This document shows positions 16,945-25,882 of a stretch of 64,000 nt of DNA, piece after piece. The notes beneath the pieces are model-generated. The model did not search any database and had not been told where the DNA came from. It worked only from the letters and a program-made list of their open reading frames with translations. The position numbers were made by a program, and so were the translations under genes. The stretch is taken from NCBI GenBank assembly GCA_910584865.1, contig CAJUCE010000014.1, positions 1 to 64,000 of the forward strand, in the 5' to 3' direction. Within the stretch, counting starts at the first letter, position 1, and each line of letters opens with the position of its first letter. The stretch comes from an uncultured Acetatifactor sp. (lineage in GTDB: Bacteria > Bacillota > Clostridia > Lachnospirales > Lachnospiraceae).

Positions 16945-17970
16945 TTACATTTTATTTAGCAATGCATATGTTCTTCCGGCGATATCGGAAAGTTTCTCCT
17001 GATATTCCACCGCCCCCAGATCATAAGCAACCTTGGGCATACCATATACCACGCAGGTGGATTCATCCTGTCCGATGGTCCTGGCGCCGGCTTTGCGCAT
17101 GGACAAAAGCCCTTTCGCACCGTCCCCTCCCATTCCGGTCAGTATAATTCCCACCGCATCGGCTCCCGCCGCTTTCGCAACGGATTCAAACAATACTTCC
17201 ACAGACGGGCAATGTCCGTTCACCTTAGGCCCCGGCTTCACTTCCACCTGATATCCGTTTCCCACCTTTACCAGATGCATATGCCTGTCGCCTCCCGGCG
17301 CGATCAACATGCTGCCCGGCAGCACCCTGTCCCCGGTTTCCGCTTCCTTCACCCGGATACGGCACTGATCATTGAGTCTTTTCGCATACATGCCGGTAAA
17401 TCCGGGCGGCATATGCTGTACACAGACGATTCCCGGAATATCTGTCCCGTAATCCTTCACCACATTGAAAATCGCCTCCGTTCCTCCGGTGGAGGCGCCG
17501 ATGGCTACAATCAAATTACTCTTCTTGGAAGATAAATGCTGCTGTTCCTGCACCACATTTCGCTTCACATTGCCGATTCTCGCAGTGGAGGCAATCTTCA
17601 CCTTTACCAGAAGCTCATTTCTGATAAAATCTTCCATCTGCTTTCGGCTTGTCACTGTAGGCTTGGCAACAAAATCCACCGCCCCGGCACTCATTGCGTC
17701 AAAAACCTTATCGCTCAAAGAGCTGATAACCACCACTCTCAGCGGATACTGCGGCATCAGTTTCCGCAGAAATTCAATTCCGTTCATCCTGGGCAGTTCT
17801 ACATCCAGCGTCATGACATCCGGATTATGTGCCAGGATTGCATCTCTCGCCTCAAACGGATCTTTTGCTGTGGCCACTACCTTAATGGCCGGATCCTTGC
17901 TGAGATTCTGTACCAGCAACTCCCTGAATACAATAGAATCATCTACGACTAAAACCTTAATCGGCTGCAT
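16945..17970 (-). CDS. cheB: CheB protein-glutamate methylesterase/deamidase
   Basis: 341 residues: receiver domain with phosphorylation site Asp56 (TLDVELPRMNG), a linker at about 125-150, and a C-terminal methylesterase domain with the catalytic triad Ser160 (GASTGG), His186 (VQHMPPGF) and Asp283 (GMGGDGAKG). It demethylates receptor glutamates and works against CheR, whose gene precedes it by 15 nt. Length and motifs are canonical. Confidence 0.97.
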   Translation of the reverse strand: MQPIKVLVVDDSIVFRELLVQNLSKDPAIKVVATAKDPFEARDAILAHNPDVMTLDVELPRMNGIEFLRKLMPQYPLRVVVISSLSDKVFDAMSAGAVDFVAKPTVTSRKQMEDFIRNELLVKVKIASTARIGNVKRNVVQEQQHLSSKKSNLIVAIGASTGGTEAIFNVVKDYGTDIPGIVCVQHMPPGFTGMYAKRLNDQCRIRVKEAETGDRVLPGSMLIAPGGDRHMHLVKVGNGYQVEVKPGPKVNGHCPSVEVLFESVAKAAGADAVGIILTGMGGDGAKGLLSMRKAGARTIGQDESTCVVYGMPKVAYDLGAVEYQEKLSDIAGRTYALLNKM

Positions 17971-17985
17971 AAAGTAATCCCTTCC

Positions 17986-18792
17986 TTATTTTCTGAATAT
18001 AGATGGCCGAATAATCTGAAACGGTGTGCTGCTTCTGTCAATAGTTTCCGTTGTACCGATAAAGAAATATCCTCCCGGTTCCAGCGTATCATATACCTTC
18101 TGAACAAGCTGGCGTTTCGTGTTGTCGTCAAAATAAATCATTACATTCCGCAGAAAAATAGTATGCATTTTCTTCTTAAACGGGAACGGGTCCATCAGAT
18201 TAAACTGACGGAATATGACCTCCTGCTTCAATTCCGGCGTAACCTGATACTGCGCGCCCCCTCCGATGGACTTGAAAAAGCGCTTCTTCCATTGCGGCGG
18301 AACGCTTTGCAGCTGTTCTGCGGAATAAATCCCCGCCAGCGCTTTCTGCAGTACCTTAGTGGAAATATCGGTGGCCAGGACCTTGGTATCCCACTGGGAC
18401 TTCTCCATCCCGAAAAATTCTGCCAGTACCATGGCAATCATATACGGCTCTTCGCCGGAGGACGCGGCGCCGCACCAGATCCGCAAATCCTTCCTGGCAG
18501 CCTCTTTCTGCTTCAGCCAGGGCAGCACCTGACTCCTGAAGAAATCAAAATGTTCGAATTCCCGCATAAAGTAGGTATGGTTCGTGGTGAGGAAATTGAC
18601 CAGCATCTTCTCCTGATTACCGGTCTTGTCATGCTCCACGGCGTTCATAAATTCGTCAAAACTGTGCCAGCCGCCCCTCTTGATATAGTTCTCCAGCCTT
18701 CCGTTTACAATGACTTTCTTCTGACTTAAGTCTATCCCATACCGCTGCTTCATAAAAACGGAAATTCTTTGAAACTCTTCATCCTTAATCAC
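17986..18792 (-). CDS. cheR: CheR receptor methyltransferase
   Basis: 268 residues. Transfers methyl groups from S-adenosylmethionine to receptor glutamates. The N-terminal helical domain (1-80) ends in TTNHTYFMRE, matching the CheR NxTxFFRE motif with Met in place of one Phe. The SAM-binding domain shows WCGAASSGEEPYMIA, ATDIS and LRNVMIYFD. No tetratricopeptide or pentapeptide-binding extension is seen. It stands between the degenerate HD-GYP response regulator gene and cheB in one tightly packed operon. Confidence 0.96.
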   Translation of the reverse strand: MIKDEEFQRISVFMKQRYGIDLSQKKVIVNGRLENYIKRGGWHSFDEFMNAVEHDKTGNQEKMLVNFLTTNHTYFMREFEHFDFFRSQVLPWLKQKEAARKDLRIWCGAASSGEEPYMIAMVLAEFFGMEKSQWDTKVLATDISTKVLQKALAGIYSAEQLQSVPPQWKKRFFKSIGGGAQYQVTPELKQEVIFRQFNLMDPFPFKKKMHTIFLRNVMIYFDDNTKRQLVQKVYDTLEPGGYFFIGTTETIDRSSTPFQIIRPSIFRK

Positions 18793-18837
18793 AAATCCTT
18801 TGACCTCCTGATTCCTCTATATCATATATCGGCTTAC

Positions 18838-19887
18838 TCAGCATAGCTGACGCGATATTTTTCGGCATATTTTAAATATTTCAGGATTAAATTTTACGGC
18901 AGCCTCCCCTTCCATAATGTCCAGTGCCTCTTCCCTGCCGTAATTTTTCTTCTCCGTCAACGCACAATACACTTCTACAATGGATACTATCTGCGCTGCC
19001 AGAGGGATCTCATCTCCTTTAAGCCCTTCCGGATATCCGCTGCCATCCCAATTTTCATGATGAAAATGTGCAATATCCACCGCTGTGTTGAGAAAATCAT
19101 TATAATCGCTGCCCACATGGAGATCTTCCAGAAGCCTTGCCCCTATGAGCGTATGTTCCTGTATGGTTTTGCGTTCTTCCTCATCCAGTACGGCCTGCTT
19201 TCTGAGAAGCTCCCACGGAACACCGATATTTCCGATATCACACAGCGGCGCCGCCAGCTCTATCGTCTCAATATCGGCATCCGAAATCTGGTCTTCAAAC
19301 AAAGGAGAAAGCTGCATTCCCTGCATAATTATGCTGCAATTGCGCCGCAGCCGCTCTATATGTTCTTTTTGGTAGCAGGAATTCTGTGCCGCAATCGCTG
19401 CCAGGGCATAGAGCACATCCTTTTTTTCCTGCTCTATCTGCTTTACCTGTTCCTTCACGGAAGCCTGAAGCCTTCTGTTCGTATCGCTCAGTTCCTGATT
19501 CATCTCATGAAAACGCAGCTGGATCTCCACTCTTGCCTTAACGATCTCCGGAATAAAGGGCTTCGTTATATAATCTGCCCCACCCAGCTTAAGTCCCCTC
19601 ACCACATCCTCCGGATTATCGAAAGCGGAAATAAAGATAATCGGAATATCTCTCGTCCTCTTTCTTCCTTTTAATATCCGGCACAGCTCATATCCATCCA
19701 GCCCCGGCATGGAGATATCGGACAAAATCAGCCGGGGCGCAGATTCTTCTACAATCTTCAGCGCGGCCTCACCGCTTTGTGCCAATACTGGGCAATAACC
19801 CATGTTCCCGACAATCTCTTCCAGGACAATCCTGTTGATTTCCAGGTCATCCACGATGAGAATCGTCGCCTGGCCCTTGCTGCTCAT
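18838..19887 (-). CDS. Response regulator with a degenerate HD-GYP domain
   Basis: 349 residues. Receiver domain (about 8-125) with phosphorylation site Asp57 (SDISMPGLDGYE), a coiled coil (about 130-165), then an HD-GYP-like domain. Active HD-GYP proteins read HDIGK; here it is CDIGN, so the metal-binding His is lost. The later VYDAL is VYCAL, so another ligand-region Asp is lost. The HHENWDGSGYP segment remains. It is therefore unlikely to hydrolyse c-di-GMP and may work as a binding or docking module. It lies in the che operon between the sensor kinase and cheR, and its paralogue at 21490-22581 keeps every motif. Confidence 0.9.
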   Translation of the reverse strand: MSSKGQATILIVDDLEINRIVLEEIVGNMGYCPVLAQSGEAALKIVEESAPRLILSDISMPGLDGYELCRILKGRKRTRDIPIIFISAFDNPEDVVRGLKLGGADYITKPFIPEIVKARVEIQLRFHEMNQELSDTNRRLQASVKEQVKQIEQEKKDVLYALAAIAAQNSCYQKEHIERLRRNCSIIMQGMQLSPLFEDQISDADIETIELAAPLCDIGNIGVPWELLRKQAVLDEEERKTIQEHTLIGARLLEDLHVGSDYNDFLNTAVDIAHFHHENWDGSGYPEGLKGDEIPLAAQIVSIVEVYCALTEKKNYGREEALDIMEGEAAVKFNPEIFKICRKISRQLC

Positions 19888-19954
19888 TCATCCGCCTCCT
19901 TTCCTATGCTCTGCCGGACTTTCATGTGAAGTTATGCGGCCGGATACGTGGGGG

Positions 19955-21382
19955 TTACTGCGTAATTAAGTCAAACTCCCCCAATTTATGATATTCGGCA
20001 ATCACCTTGTCGTAGCTTCCTTTCTGTATCGCCATCTTCAGCCGCAGAATCGTCCGTTTGACCTCCGGCGGCGCCCCTTCCGTCAGCTGCCTGACGGTCT
20101 CCATGAACATTTCCGCCTTCTCCCAGTTTTCCATCTCCACACAGAGAATCAGCCTCGACAAATTCCTGCGCAATGCTTCCCGGTTCTCCGCCGTATCGTA
20201 CTTTTTGAGGTTCGCCGCATTCTCCCCGTCATTTTCCATACGCGCCGCCATCTTCCTGTATACAGCCTTGATATCATCCGTCGGCTCCTGTGTCTGCGTT
20301 TCTTCCGCACCGGCCCAGATCGAAAATGAAAAAGTACTTCCCCTCCCCTTCTCACTCTCCGCCTCGATGTTTCCGCCCATCAGCTCTACCAGCTGCCTGC
20401 AGATGTTCAGTCCAAGCCCTGTCCCTCCGTATTTTCGGGAGATGGAAGCATCCACCTGAGAGAAGCTTCGGAAAAGTTTATCCATATCTTCCTCTGCCAC
20501 ACCGATTCCGGTATCCGACACGATGAAAAAAAGTTCCACCTTCTCCTCCACCCGTGCGGTCAGAAGCACCTGCAAAGTAATTTTACCCACAGATGTAAAT
20601 TTCAGCGCATTGGAAAGGAGATTGTTGAGAATCTGCACAATGCGCAGCTCGTCGCCGATCACATATTCCGGCACCTGAGGCGATATCGTCACAAAAAAAT
20701 CCAGACCTTTTTCGGTAATTTTATTGATGTGCTGGGCTTTCACATAATCTAACATGTTCCTGAAATGGAACCTGCGCGGCTCCAAAACAAACTTACCCGC
20801 ATCCAGCTTTGAGAAATCCAGAATATTATTAATGAGCTTATTCATATCCTCACAGCAACGTTCCACCAGCTGCAGTGACTTTATCGTCCGTGCCTGCGTC
20901 ACCTCTCCCAGCATCTCTCTCACATTGCCCAAAATACCATTCACAGGCGTCCTCAGCTCATGTGTCACATTGGCCACAAATTCAGCCTTGATCTTCTCTG
21001 CCCGCTGCGCTTCCTCCCGCACCTGGTTAATCTCCCTTTCCAGATGCTCTTTCGCCAGGATATCATTCGCCATACAGATATAGGTACCGGGGCCGCGGCC
21101 CTCTATCACCCTGGCCTCCACCGGAAAGCAGGTAAGATTCCTGCGGTATATCACCAGGTGTCTGATCTCGTCTTTGGGAAAAGCTCCCCATTCGAAACCA
21201 TCCTTCGACGCTATAAAGCTACCCGGGAAAAGCGCACTGATATGCAGCCCGTCCAGATTCTCATAATCCAGTTTTTTCCGTGCTATTGCATTTGCATAGA
21301 AAATCGTCCCTGTCCGGTCATACATCAGAATCATCTCCAATGCGTCCTCTGCCGGAAACACGCCGTTTTCCGCTTCTCCCAT
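19955..21382 (-). CDS. Soluble PAS-sensor histidine kinase
   Basis: 475 residues, no membrane helix. A PAS-like N-terminal domain (about 15-110) is followed by a coiled coil, HisKA with the phospho-accepting His in THELRTPVNG, and a HATPase with N box (LNNLLSNALKF), G1 (DTGIGV) and G2 (GGTGLGL). After the ATPase there is no receiver domain, but a helical tail of about 110 residues that resembles the end of hybrid kinases where an Hpt domain sits; it has no matching His. I chose the ATG at 21382, which has GGAGG 7 nt upstream; an ATG 21 nt earlier lacks one. First gene of the che operon and the likely partner of the adjacent response regulator. Confidence 0.92.
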   Translation of the reverse strand: MGEAENGVFPAEDALEMILMYDRTGTIFYANAIARKKLDYENLDGLHISALFPGSFIASKDGFEWGAFPKDEIRHLVIYRRNLTCFPVEARVIEGRGPGTYICMANDILAKEHLEREINQVREEAQRAEKIKAEFVANVTHELRTPVNGILGNVREMLGEVTQARTIKSLQLVERCCEDMNKLINNILDFSKLDAGKFVLEPRRFHFRNMLDYVKAQHINKITEKGLDFFVTISPQVPEYVIGDELRIVQILNNLLSNALKFTSVGKITLQVLLTARVEEKVELFFIVSDTGIGVAEEDMDKLFRSFSQVDASISRKYGGTGLGLNICRQLVELMGGNIEAESEKGRGSTFSFSIWAGAEETQTQEPTDDIKAVYRKMAARMENDGENAANLKKYDTAENREALRRNLSRLILCVEMENWEKAEMFMETVRQLTEGAPPEVKRTILRLKMAIQKGSYDKVIAEYHKLGEFDLITQ

Positions 21383-21444
21383 ACTGTTCCTCCGTTTTTT
21401 CAACGCTTGCAGGCAGTCTCTCCCTTCGGATTTCCGCCTTCATG

Positions 21445-21481
21445 AAAAAAGACAGCAAAACGCAATTACTACTTTGCTGTC
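21445..21481 (-). terminator. Rho-independent terminator after the HD-GYP regulator gene
   Basis: On the minus strand GACAGCAAA pairs with TTTGCTGTC (9 bp, 13 nt loop) and six T follow. It separates the HD-GYP regulator gene from the che operon, which begins 62 nt further on. Confidence 0.88.
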
Positions 21482-21489
21482 TGCTTCTG

Positions 21490-22581
21490 TCACGAAAGAC
21501 CAAATGTTTCGATTACTTCATTTACCCTGAAAAAGTCTTCTTTGACAAGTGCAAAAGCTTTCAGGATATCCGGTGAAAACTGACCGCCTTCACCCTCCAT
21601 AATCATTTCATACGCCTTCGTATTCGGAAAGGGGCTCTTGTATACCCTGGGACTGACCAGTGCGTCATAAACATCCGCAACAGCAACGATCCGCGCACTC
21701 AGCGGAATATCCTCCCCTGCCAGATGGTCAGGATATCCTCTTCCGTCCCACCTCTCATGATGATGCCTGCAGATATCATAGCAGTAACGGTAGAATTCGC
21801 TGCTTCTGTTCCTGTAGAACTTCTCCAGCACATCGCATCCGATGGTGGTATGAGTCTTCATGATCTCAAACTCCTCATCGGTGAGTTTTCCCGGCTTGAG
21901 AAGAATAGCGTCGGAAATTCCGATTTTGCCCACGTCATGAAGAACAGAAGCCCTGGAAATGGCATCAACCTGCATTGCAGACAGCCCATATTGCGGGAAG
22001 TGATCCTTGATACAGTTGGCCAGAATCCTGGTATAATACTTGATACGCTTGGTATGATCCCCTGTCTCCAGATTTCTGGACTCCACAACAGAGCTGAGCG
22101 CATCGATCATGAATTCGTTGGTCTCACGGATCTCCTTCTCCTGCTCCCGGATGGCTATCTCCTGCTCTTTCAGCCGGATTTCCATATTCCGCTTGTTCTG
22201 ATAGAGCTCAATAATATTGCTGCTTCTGCGGCGGACGATGTACGGATAGAAAGGCTTATGTATCACATCCGCCACACCGAAAGCATAGGCTCTCCCTTCA
22301 CTGTCCTGAATCGTCTCCCCCGTGATCAGGATGACCGGTATCTCCTTGAGAAGCGATTTCTCCTCCATGTACTCCAAAACCTTGAAGCCATCCATAACCG
22401 GCATCACCACATCCAGCAAAATAAGAACAATATTATGGTTACTCTCAATCTGCCGGACCGCTTCCTGACCGTTCTCTGCCTCGATCAGGTCATAAACATC
22501 CTGATCCTCACGGAACATTTCCATCAAAATCTCACGGTTTATGCTGTCGTCATCCACAATTAATATCTGTTGCTTTTCCAT
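21490..22581 (-). CDS. Response regulator with an intact HD-GYP domain (c-di-GMP phosphodiesterase)
   Basis: 363 residues. Receiver domain with phosphorylation site Asp57 (LLDVVMPVMDG), a coiled coil rich in Glu/Gln (about 140-170), then a complete HD-GYP domain: GDHTKR, LHDVGKIG, a metal-binding His in THTTIG, CRHHHERWDGRGYP and VADVYDAL. This should hydrolyse cyclic di-GMP when its receiver is phosphorylated. It has its own strong promoter and terminator, so it is a single-gene unit placed immediately before the che operon and divergent from a GGDEF protein. The cognate kinase is not fixed by position; the kinase at 19955-21382 is the nearest candidate. Confidence 0.95.
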   Translation of the reverse strand: MEKQQILIVDDDSINREILMEMFREDQDVYDLIEAENGQEAVRQIESNHNIVLILLDVVMPVMDGFKVLEYMEEKSLLKEIPVILITGETIQDSEGRAYAFGVADVIHKPFYPYIVRRRSSNIIELYQNKRNMEIRLKEQEIAIREQEKEIRETNEFMIDALSSVVESRNLETGDHTKRIKYYTRILANCIKDHFPQYGLSAMQVDAISRASVLHDVGKIGISDAILLKPGKLTDEEFEIMKTHTTIGCDVLEKFYRNRSSEFYRYCYDICRHHHERWDGRGYPDHLAGEDIPLSARIVAVADVYDALVSPRVYKSPFPNTKAYEMIMEGEGGQFSPDILKAFALVKEDFFRVNEVIETFGLS

Positions 22582-22619
22582 TTCGCCACCATTACTCTTT
22601 ATGTATTAATTCCACAAAT

Positions 22620-22648
22620 ATGATAACACTTTCCTGTATAAATGTCAA
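22620..22648 (-). promoter_or_regulatory. sigma-A promoter of the HD-GYP regulator gene
   Basis: Perfect -35 TTGACA-complement (22643-22648) and -10 TATCAT (22620-22625) on the minus strand, 17 nt apart. It sits in the 335 nt divergent region that also holds the promoter of the GGDEF gene; the rest of that region shows no recognisable gene. Confidence 0.87.
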
Positions 22649-22827
22649 TTCACTTCCCTTAGTTTTTGGTGGCTATTTATGGCAGACGCAGGAGTCCCAA
22701 AACACTGCCGGCAGGTTGATTTCATGCAGATTCTCCATGATATTTCAGCGCACTCCGGTGTATGAAAAAGCGTTTCTTTATACACTGTTTTTCTCGGTAT
22801 CCCAAAATAGGGCGGCGCCATTCACAC

Positions 22828-22856
22828 TTGATTTTTAAGCGGGAAAACAGTATAAT
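22828..22856 (+). promoter_or_regulatory. sigma-A promoter of the GGDEF gene
   Basis: TTGATT (22828-22833), 17 nt, then a perfect TATAAT (22851-22856), about 60 nt before the GGDEF start codon. The two divergent promoters are roughly 180 nt apart, leaving room for shared control. Confidence 0.85.
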
Positions 22857-22917
22857 GAAAACAGTTAAAAGCAACCCAAAATATCTTTCGGGAAAATAAG
22901 GCCGCAGGAGGTGCGCC

Positions 22918-24513
22918 ATGAATACATATCCTCTTCTTGACACGAATTCCATACAGGAATTGGCAAACGCCCTGTCCGCTGCTCTGCAGCTTGGCGTCAG
23001 CATTCGTAGCTCTGACGGCAAATGCATCGTCAGAGGCAGCCGTTTCGAGAACTTTCGCTACAATGTCATCGGGACATCTCCCGCCGGCGAATCCGCCTAC
23101 GAGCAGTTTATTTCCGGGCTGTACCTTTCTCAGGAGCAGACCCCTTCCATACACCATTGCCCTTTGGTGGGATTAAGCATCGCGGTCATTCCCATCATAA
23201 TCGACGACGTCCCCATAGTCAGTATACTGGCAGAAGAGGTTCGCCTGGAGACGGAGATGCAGGACGATAATATCTACCGGGAGCTTGCACGCTCTCTCCA
23301 AATAGACGAAAGCACATACTTAAAAGGCATTCACAGCCTTCCGATACTTAGCAGTGCACAGCTTCATCATATCGTCGCTCTGCTGGCTCTGCTCGGAGAA
23401 CGTTTCTGCAGGCTGGGACGCACAAACCGGGATTTAAAGTCTGTTGTCAGCTCCCTGGAGAATCAGGAATCTCTGTATCGGCAGGAAAAAAATGTTTTGG
23501 AAGAGCGCGCCGAACGGGATGCCATGACAGGCTTGTATAACCGCCGGAAATTTGAGGAAGCAGTCTCCTTTTATTCCCGCCAGAATGACCGCACAATCTG
23601 CATGATTTCGGCGGATGCCAATTTTTTGAAGCTTACCAACGATATTTTCGGCCATGAAGCCGGAGATATGCTCCTGCAGACCATTGCCAAATATATGAAT
23701 GATCTGTCGAAAAGCGACTGGCTGGTGGCCAGATGCGGGGGCGACGAATTTCGCGTCCTGCTTCCTGATACGCGGCTGGAAACCGCTCTGGATTATTGCC
23801 GGCGAGTAGCGCGCAACTGCCGCCGGGATAAGACGTTAACCCTGCCGTTGTCTGTGGCACTGGGCGCCGCCGAATGGGACAGCGAAAAAGAAACGCTTCA
23901 GGACTGCTTCTCCCGGGCGGATGTGAAAATGTATCAGAACAAAACCGCTCTGAAACATGAGCTGCGCATTCCCAATTACATCATGGACCGTCTCTATGAC
24001 AGACAGATTCTCATCAAAGAGGTGGTCACGGATACGGCCAAGATCACCTATGAATTTGCGCGGTATCTTCAATTTACGAAAGACCGTGCAAAAGAAATCA
24101 GTCTGGCGGCACAATACCAGGACATCGGTATGGCCAAACTGCCCGAATCCTTTGTCATCCGCGGCCAGTCCAGAACAGAGGAAGAAACCACCCAGATGCA
24201 CATGCATGTAACCCACGGTTACACCATGGCAAGGCAGTTCGACGAGTTGTATAAGATTGCGGATATCATCCTCTGTTCCCACGAGAGCTGGAACGGTATG
24301 GGATATCCCGGCAACCTGAAGGGAGAACATATACCCGTCGAAGCCCGCCTGATCCGCCTTACCAGCGACTATGTTTACCGGACTCACCCTACTATCAGAG
24401 GAGGCTACTTCACTCCCGAGGAAGCAAAGGAGAAAATGACGGAAGACAGCGGAAAACTCTATGATCCGAATCTCACGCTTCGGTTTCTGGAATTCCTGCA
24501 AAAGCGGCAATAA
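22918..24513 (+). CDS. PocR-like sensor, GGDEF diguanylate cyclase, degenerate HD-GYP protein
   Basis: 531 residues, soluble. The N-terminal 10-165 looks like a PocR-type ligand-sensing domain (SIQELANALSAALQLGVSIR, then a conserved RG and Cys-Pro). A short coiled coil leads to a GGDEF domain (about 195-350) with intact GGDEF at 274-278 and metal site SADANF; the inhibitory RxxD site is replaced by SKSD, so product feedback is probably lost. The C-terminal HD-GYP-like domain is broken: HDIGK reads QDIGM, and the later motif is SHESWNGMGYP. It therefore probably makes rather than breaks c-di-GMP. AGGAGGTG lies 5 nt before the ATG. Divergent from the intact HD-GYP regulator. Confidence 0.92.
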   Translation: MNTYPLLDTNSIQELANALSAALQLGVSIRSSDGKCIVRGSRFENFRYNVIGTSPAGESAYEQFISGLYLSQEQTPSIHHCPLVGLSIAVIPIIIDDVPIVSILAEEVRLETEMQDDNIYRELARSLQIDESTYLKGIHSLPILSSAQLHHIVALLALLGERFCRLGRTNRDLKSVVSSLENQESLYRQEKNVLEERAERDAMTGLYNRRKFEEAVSFYSRQNDRTICMISADANFLKLTNDIFGHEAGDMLLQTIAKYMNDLSKSDWLVARCGGDEFRVLLPDTRLETALDYCRRVARNCRRDKTLTLPLSVALGAAEWDSEKETLQDCFSRADVKMYQNKTALKHELRIPNYIMDRLYDRQILIKEVVTDTAKITYEFARYLQFTKDRAKEISLAAQYQDIGMAKLPESFVIRGQSRTEEETTQMHMHVTHGYTMARQFDELYKIADIILCSHESWNGMGYPGNLKGEHIPVEARLIRLTSDYVYRTHPTIRGGYFTPEEAKEKMTEDSGKLYDPNLTLRFLEFLQKRQ

Positions 24514-24560
24514 TGCCCTGGGCATGGCGGCCATTTCCTGCCGGGAATAGAGCGCCATAG

Positions 24561-24612
24561 AAAAACTGCGCTGTGAGACATTTCCAAAAATGTCCCCCTG
24601 CGCAGCTTTTTT
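24561..24612. terminator. Bidirectional terminator between the GGDEF gene and the ABC permease gene
   Basis: CTGCGC pairs with GCGCAG, and GACATTT with AAATGTC inside it. Six T follow on the plus strand, and five A precede on the plus strand, giving a T run on the minus strand. It can end transcription from both converging units. Confidence 0.85.
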
Positions 24613-24631
24613 ATCAAAATTACCGATTTTA

Positions 24632-25882
24632 TTATTCGCTTTTCTTCAAATCTTTCAGCGCGGCCCCGATTTTAATGGGATTGCCGTATCGCAAAGTCCC
24701 CATACGGTATATTTTCGCTCCCAGGAGCCCTGTCCCTGCAATGGATGCCGCAAGGATCAGGAAGGATGCCAAAATCTCCCACGGTGCTACCGTTCCCATG
24801 GCAATTCTGGCAAACATGGTGCTGTAGGAGCTGACCGGCAGAAAGGACAGAATCCGGATGATCTTCCCGTCCACATCCATCAGGTTAATCAGCGAGAAGA
24901 AATAAACTGCCATAATCACCACCATCAGACCGGATACACTCTTGCTCACATCCTCCGTCTTGCTCACCAGCGCCCCCATTGCTCCATAGAGAAATGCATA
25001 AAACAGATATCCCCCCAGTCCGAAGAAAGTAAATGCCAATATCACTTCCGCCGGAATGTGCAAAAACATATCCAGCATACCGCCCCACTGTTCCCGGTTT
25101 GCCTGGTAGGCCAGCAATATGGCTCCCAGCACAACTCCCATCTGAAACACTCCGCCGATGGCGCCGGCAATCACCTTTCCAAACAGCAGGCTGTCGGACG
25201 AAGTGCTGGTCACCAGAACCTCGATGGCCCGGTTGCTCTTCTCATTGGTGACAGAGACAGCGATCATCTGGCCATAATAAACGATCAGCATGAACACCAC
25301 AATCACCAGGAAATAGCAATACCAGTAATTGCTCTCCGAGTCCTTGTTCAGCACTGTCTCGGTGACTGTGACAGGAACATCGTACATGGCAGTAATCTCC
25401 TCCAGATCCCAGCCTGTCCGACTGCAGTAATCCATCCGGTAAAACAGCTTCATAGCCTGGTCAAAAACCGCAGTATTCCGGTCGGTCATGGATTTGTTAA
25501 AGACATAGTACTCGTATTCCGAAGCTCCCGTGACCACAAATCCCGCTGCTGCTTCCCGGGCTTCCACCGCCGCTGCGACTTCCGTCTCGTCCCCGGCTTC
25601 CTGCCATATCACATCCGAAAACATGCCTTCCAGGATCTCTTTATGTACCACCCCTGCCTTGTCCAGATAGATAAAGGTATCCTTCTCTCCCTCCTCTGTC
25701 TCCTCCTGCCCGCTGTTGTCTCCCGCGATCTGTACGCCGGTAAAGTCGGACATATCCATAAAGCGGGGGAGGAAAAGCAGTATCACTCCCAGCACTGCCA
25801 ACATTGCGGTCAGGATCATGAATACTTTATTGGTAAAATACTCCTTCAATTCATATCGCAGCACAATGATAAACTTTCTCAT
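24632..25882 (-). CDS. ABC-2 type permease, NatB-like
   Basis: 416 residues. One N-terminal helix (FMILTAMLAVLGVILLFL), a large external domain of about 130 residues, then five or six helices in the C-terminal half. This is the NatB arrangement of ABC-2 permeases that export sodium ions or drugs. Its start overlaps the stop of the ATPase gene by 4 nt (ATGA), with GGTGAGGAG inside that gene as ribosome binding site, so the two are translationally coupled. Substrate not determined by sequence. Confidence 0.88.
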   Translation of the reverse strand: MRKFIIVLRYELKEYFTNKVFMILTAMLAVLGVILLFLPRFMDMSDFTGVQIAGDNSGQEETEEGEKDTFIYLDKAGVVHKEILEGMFSDVIWQEAGDETEVAAAVEAREAAAGFVVTGASEYEYYVFNKSMTDRNTAVFDQAMKLFYRMDYCSRTGWDLEEITAMYDVPVTVTETVLNKDSESNYWYCYFLVIVVFMLIVYYGQMIAVSVTNEKSNRAIEVLVTSTSSDSLLFGKVIAGAIGGVFQMGVVLGAILLAYQANREQWGGMLDMFLHIPAEVILAFTFFGLGGYLFYAFLYGAMGALVSKTEDVSKSVSGLMVVIMAVYFFSLINLMDVDGKIIRILSFLPVSSYSTMFARIAMGTVAPWEILASFLILAASIAGTGLLGAKIYRMGTLRYGNPIKIGAALKDLKKSE

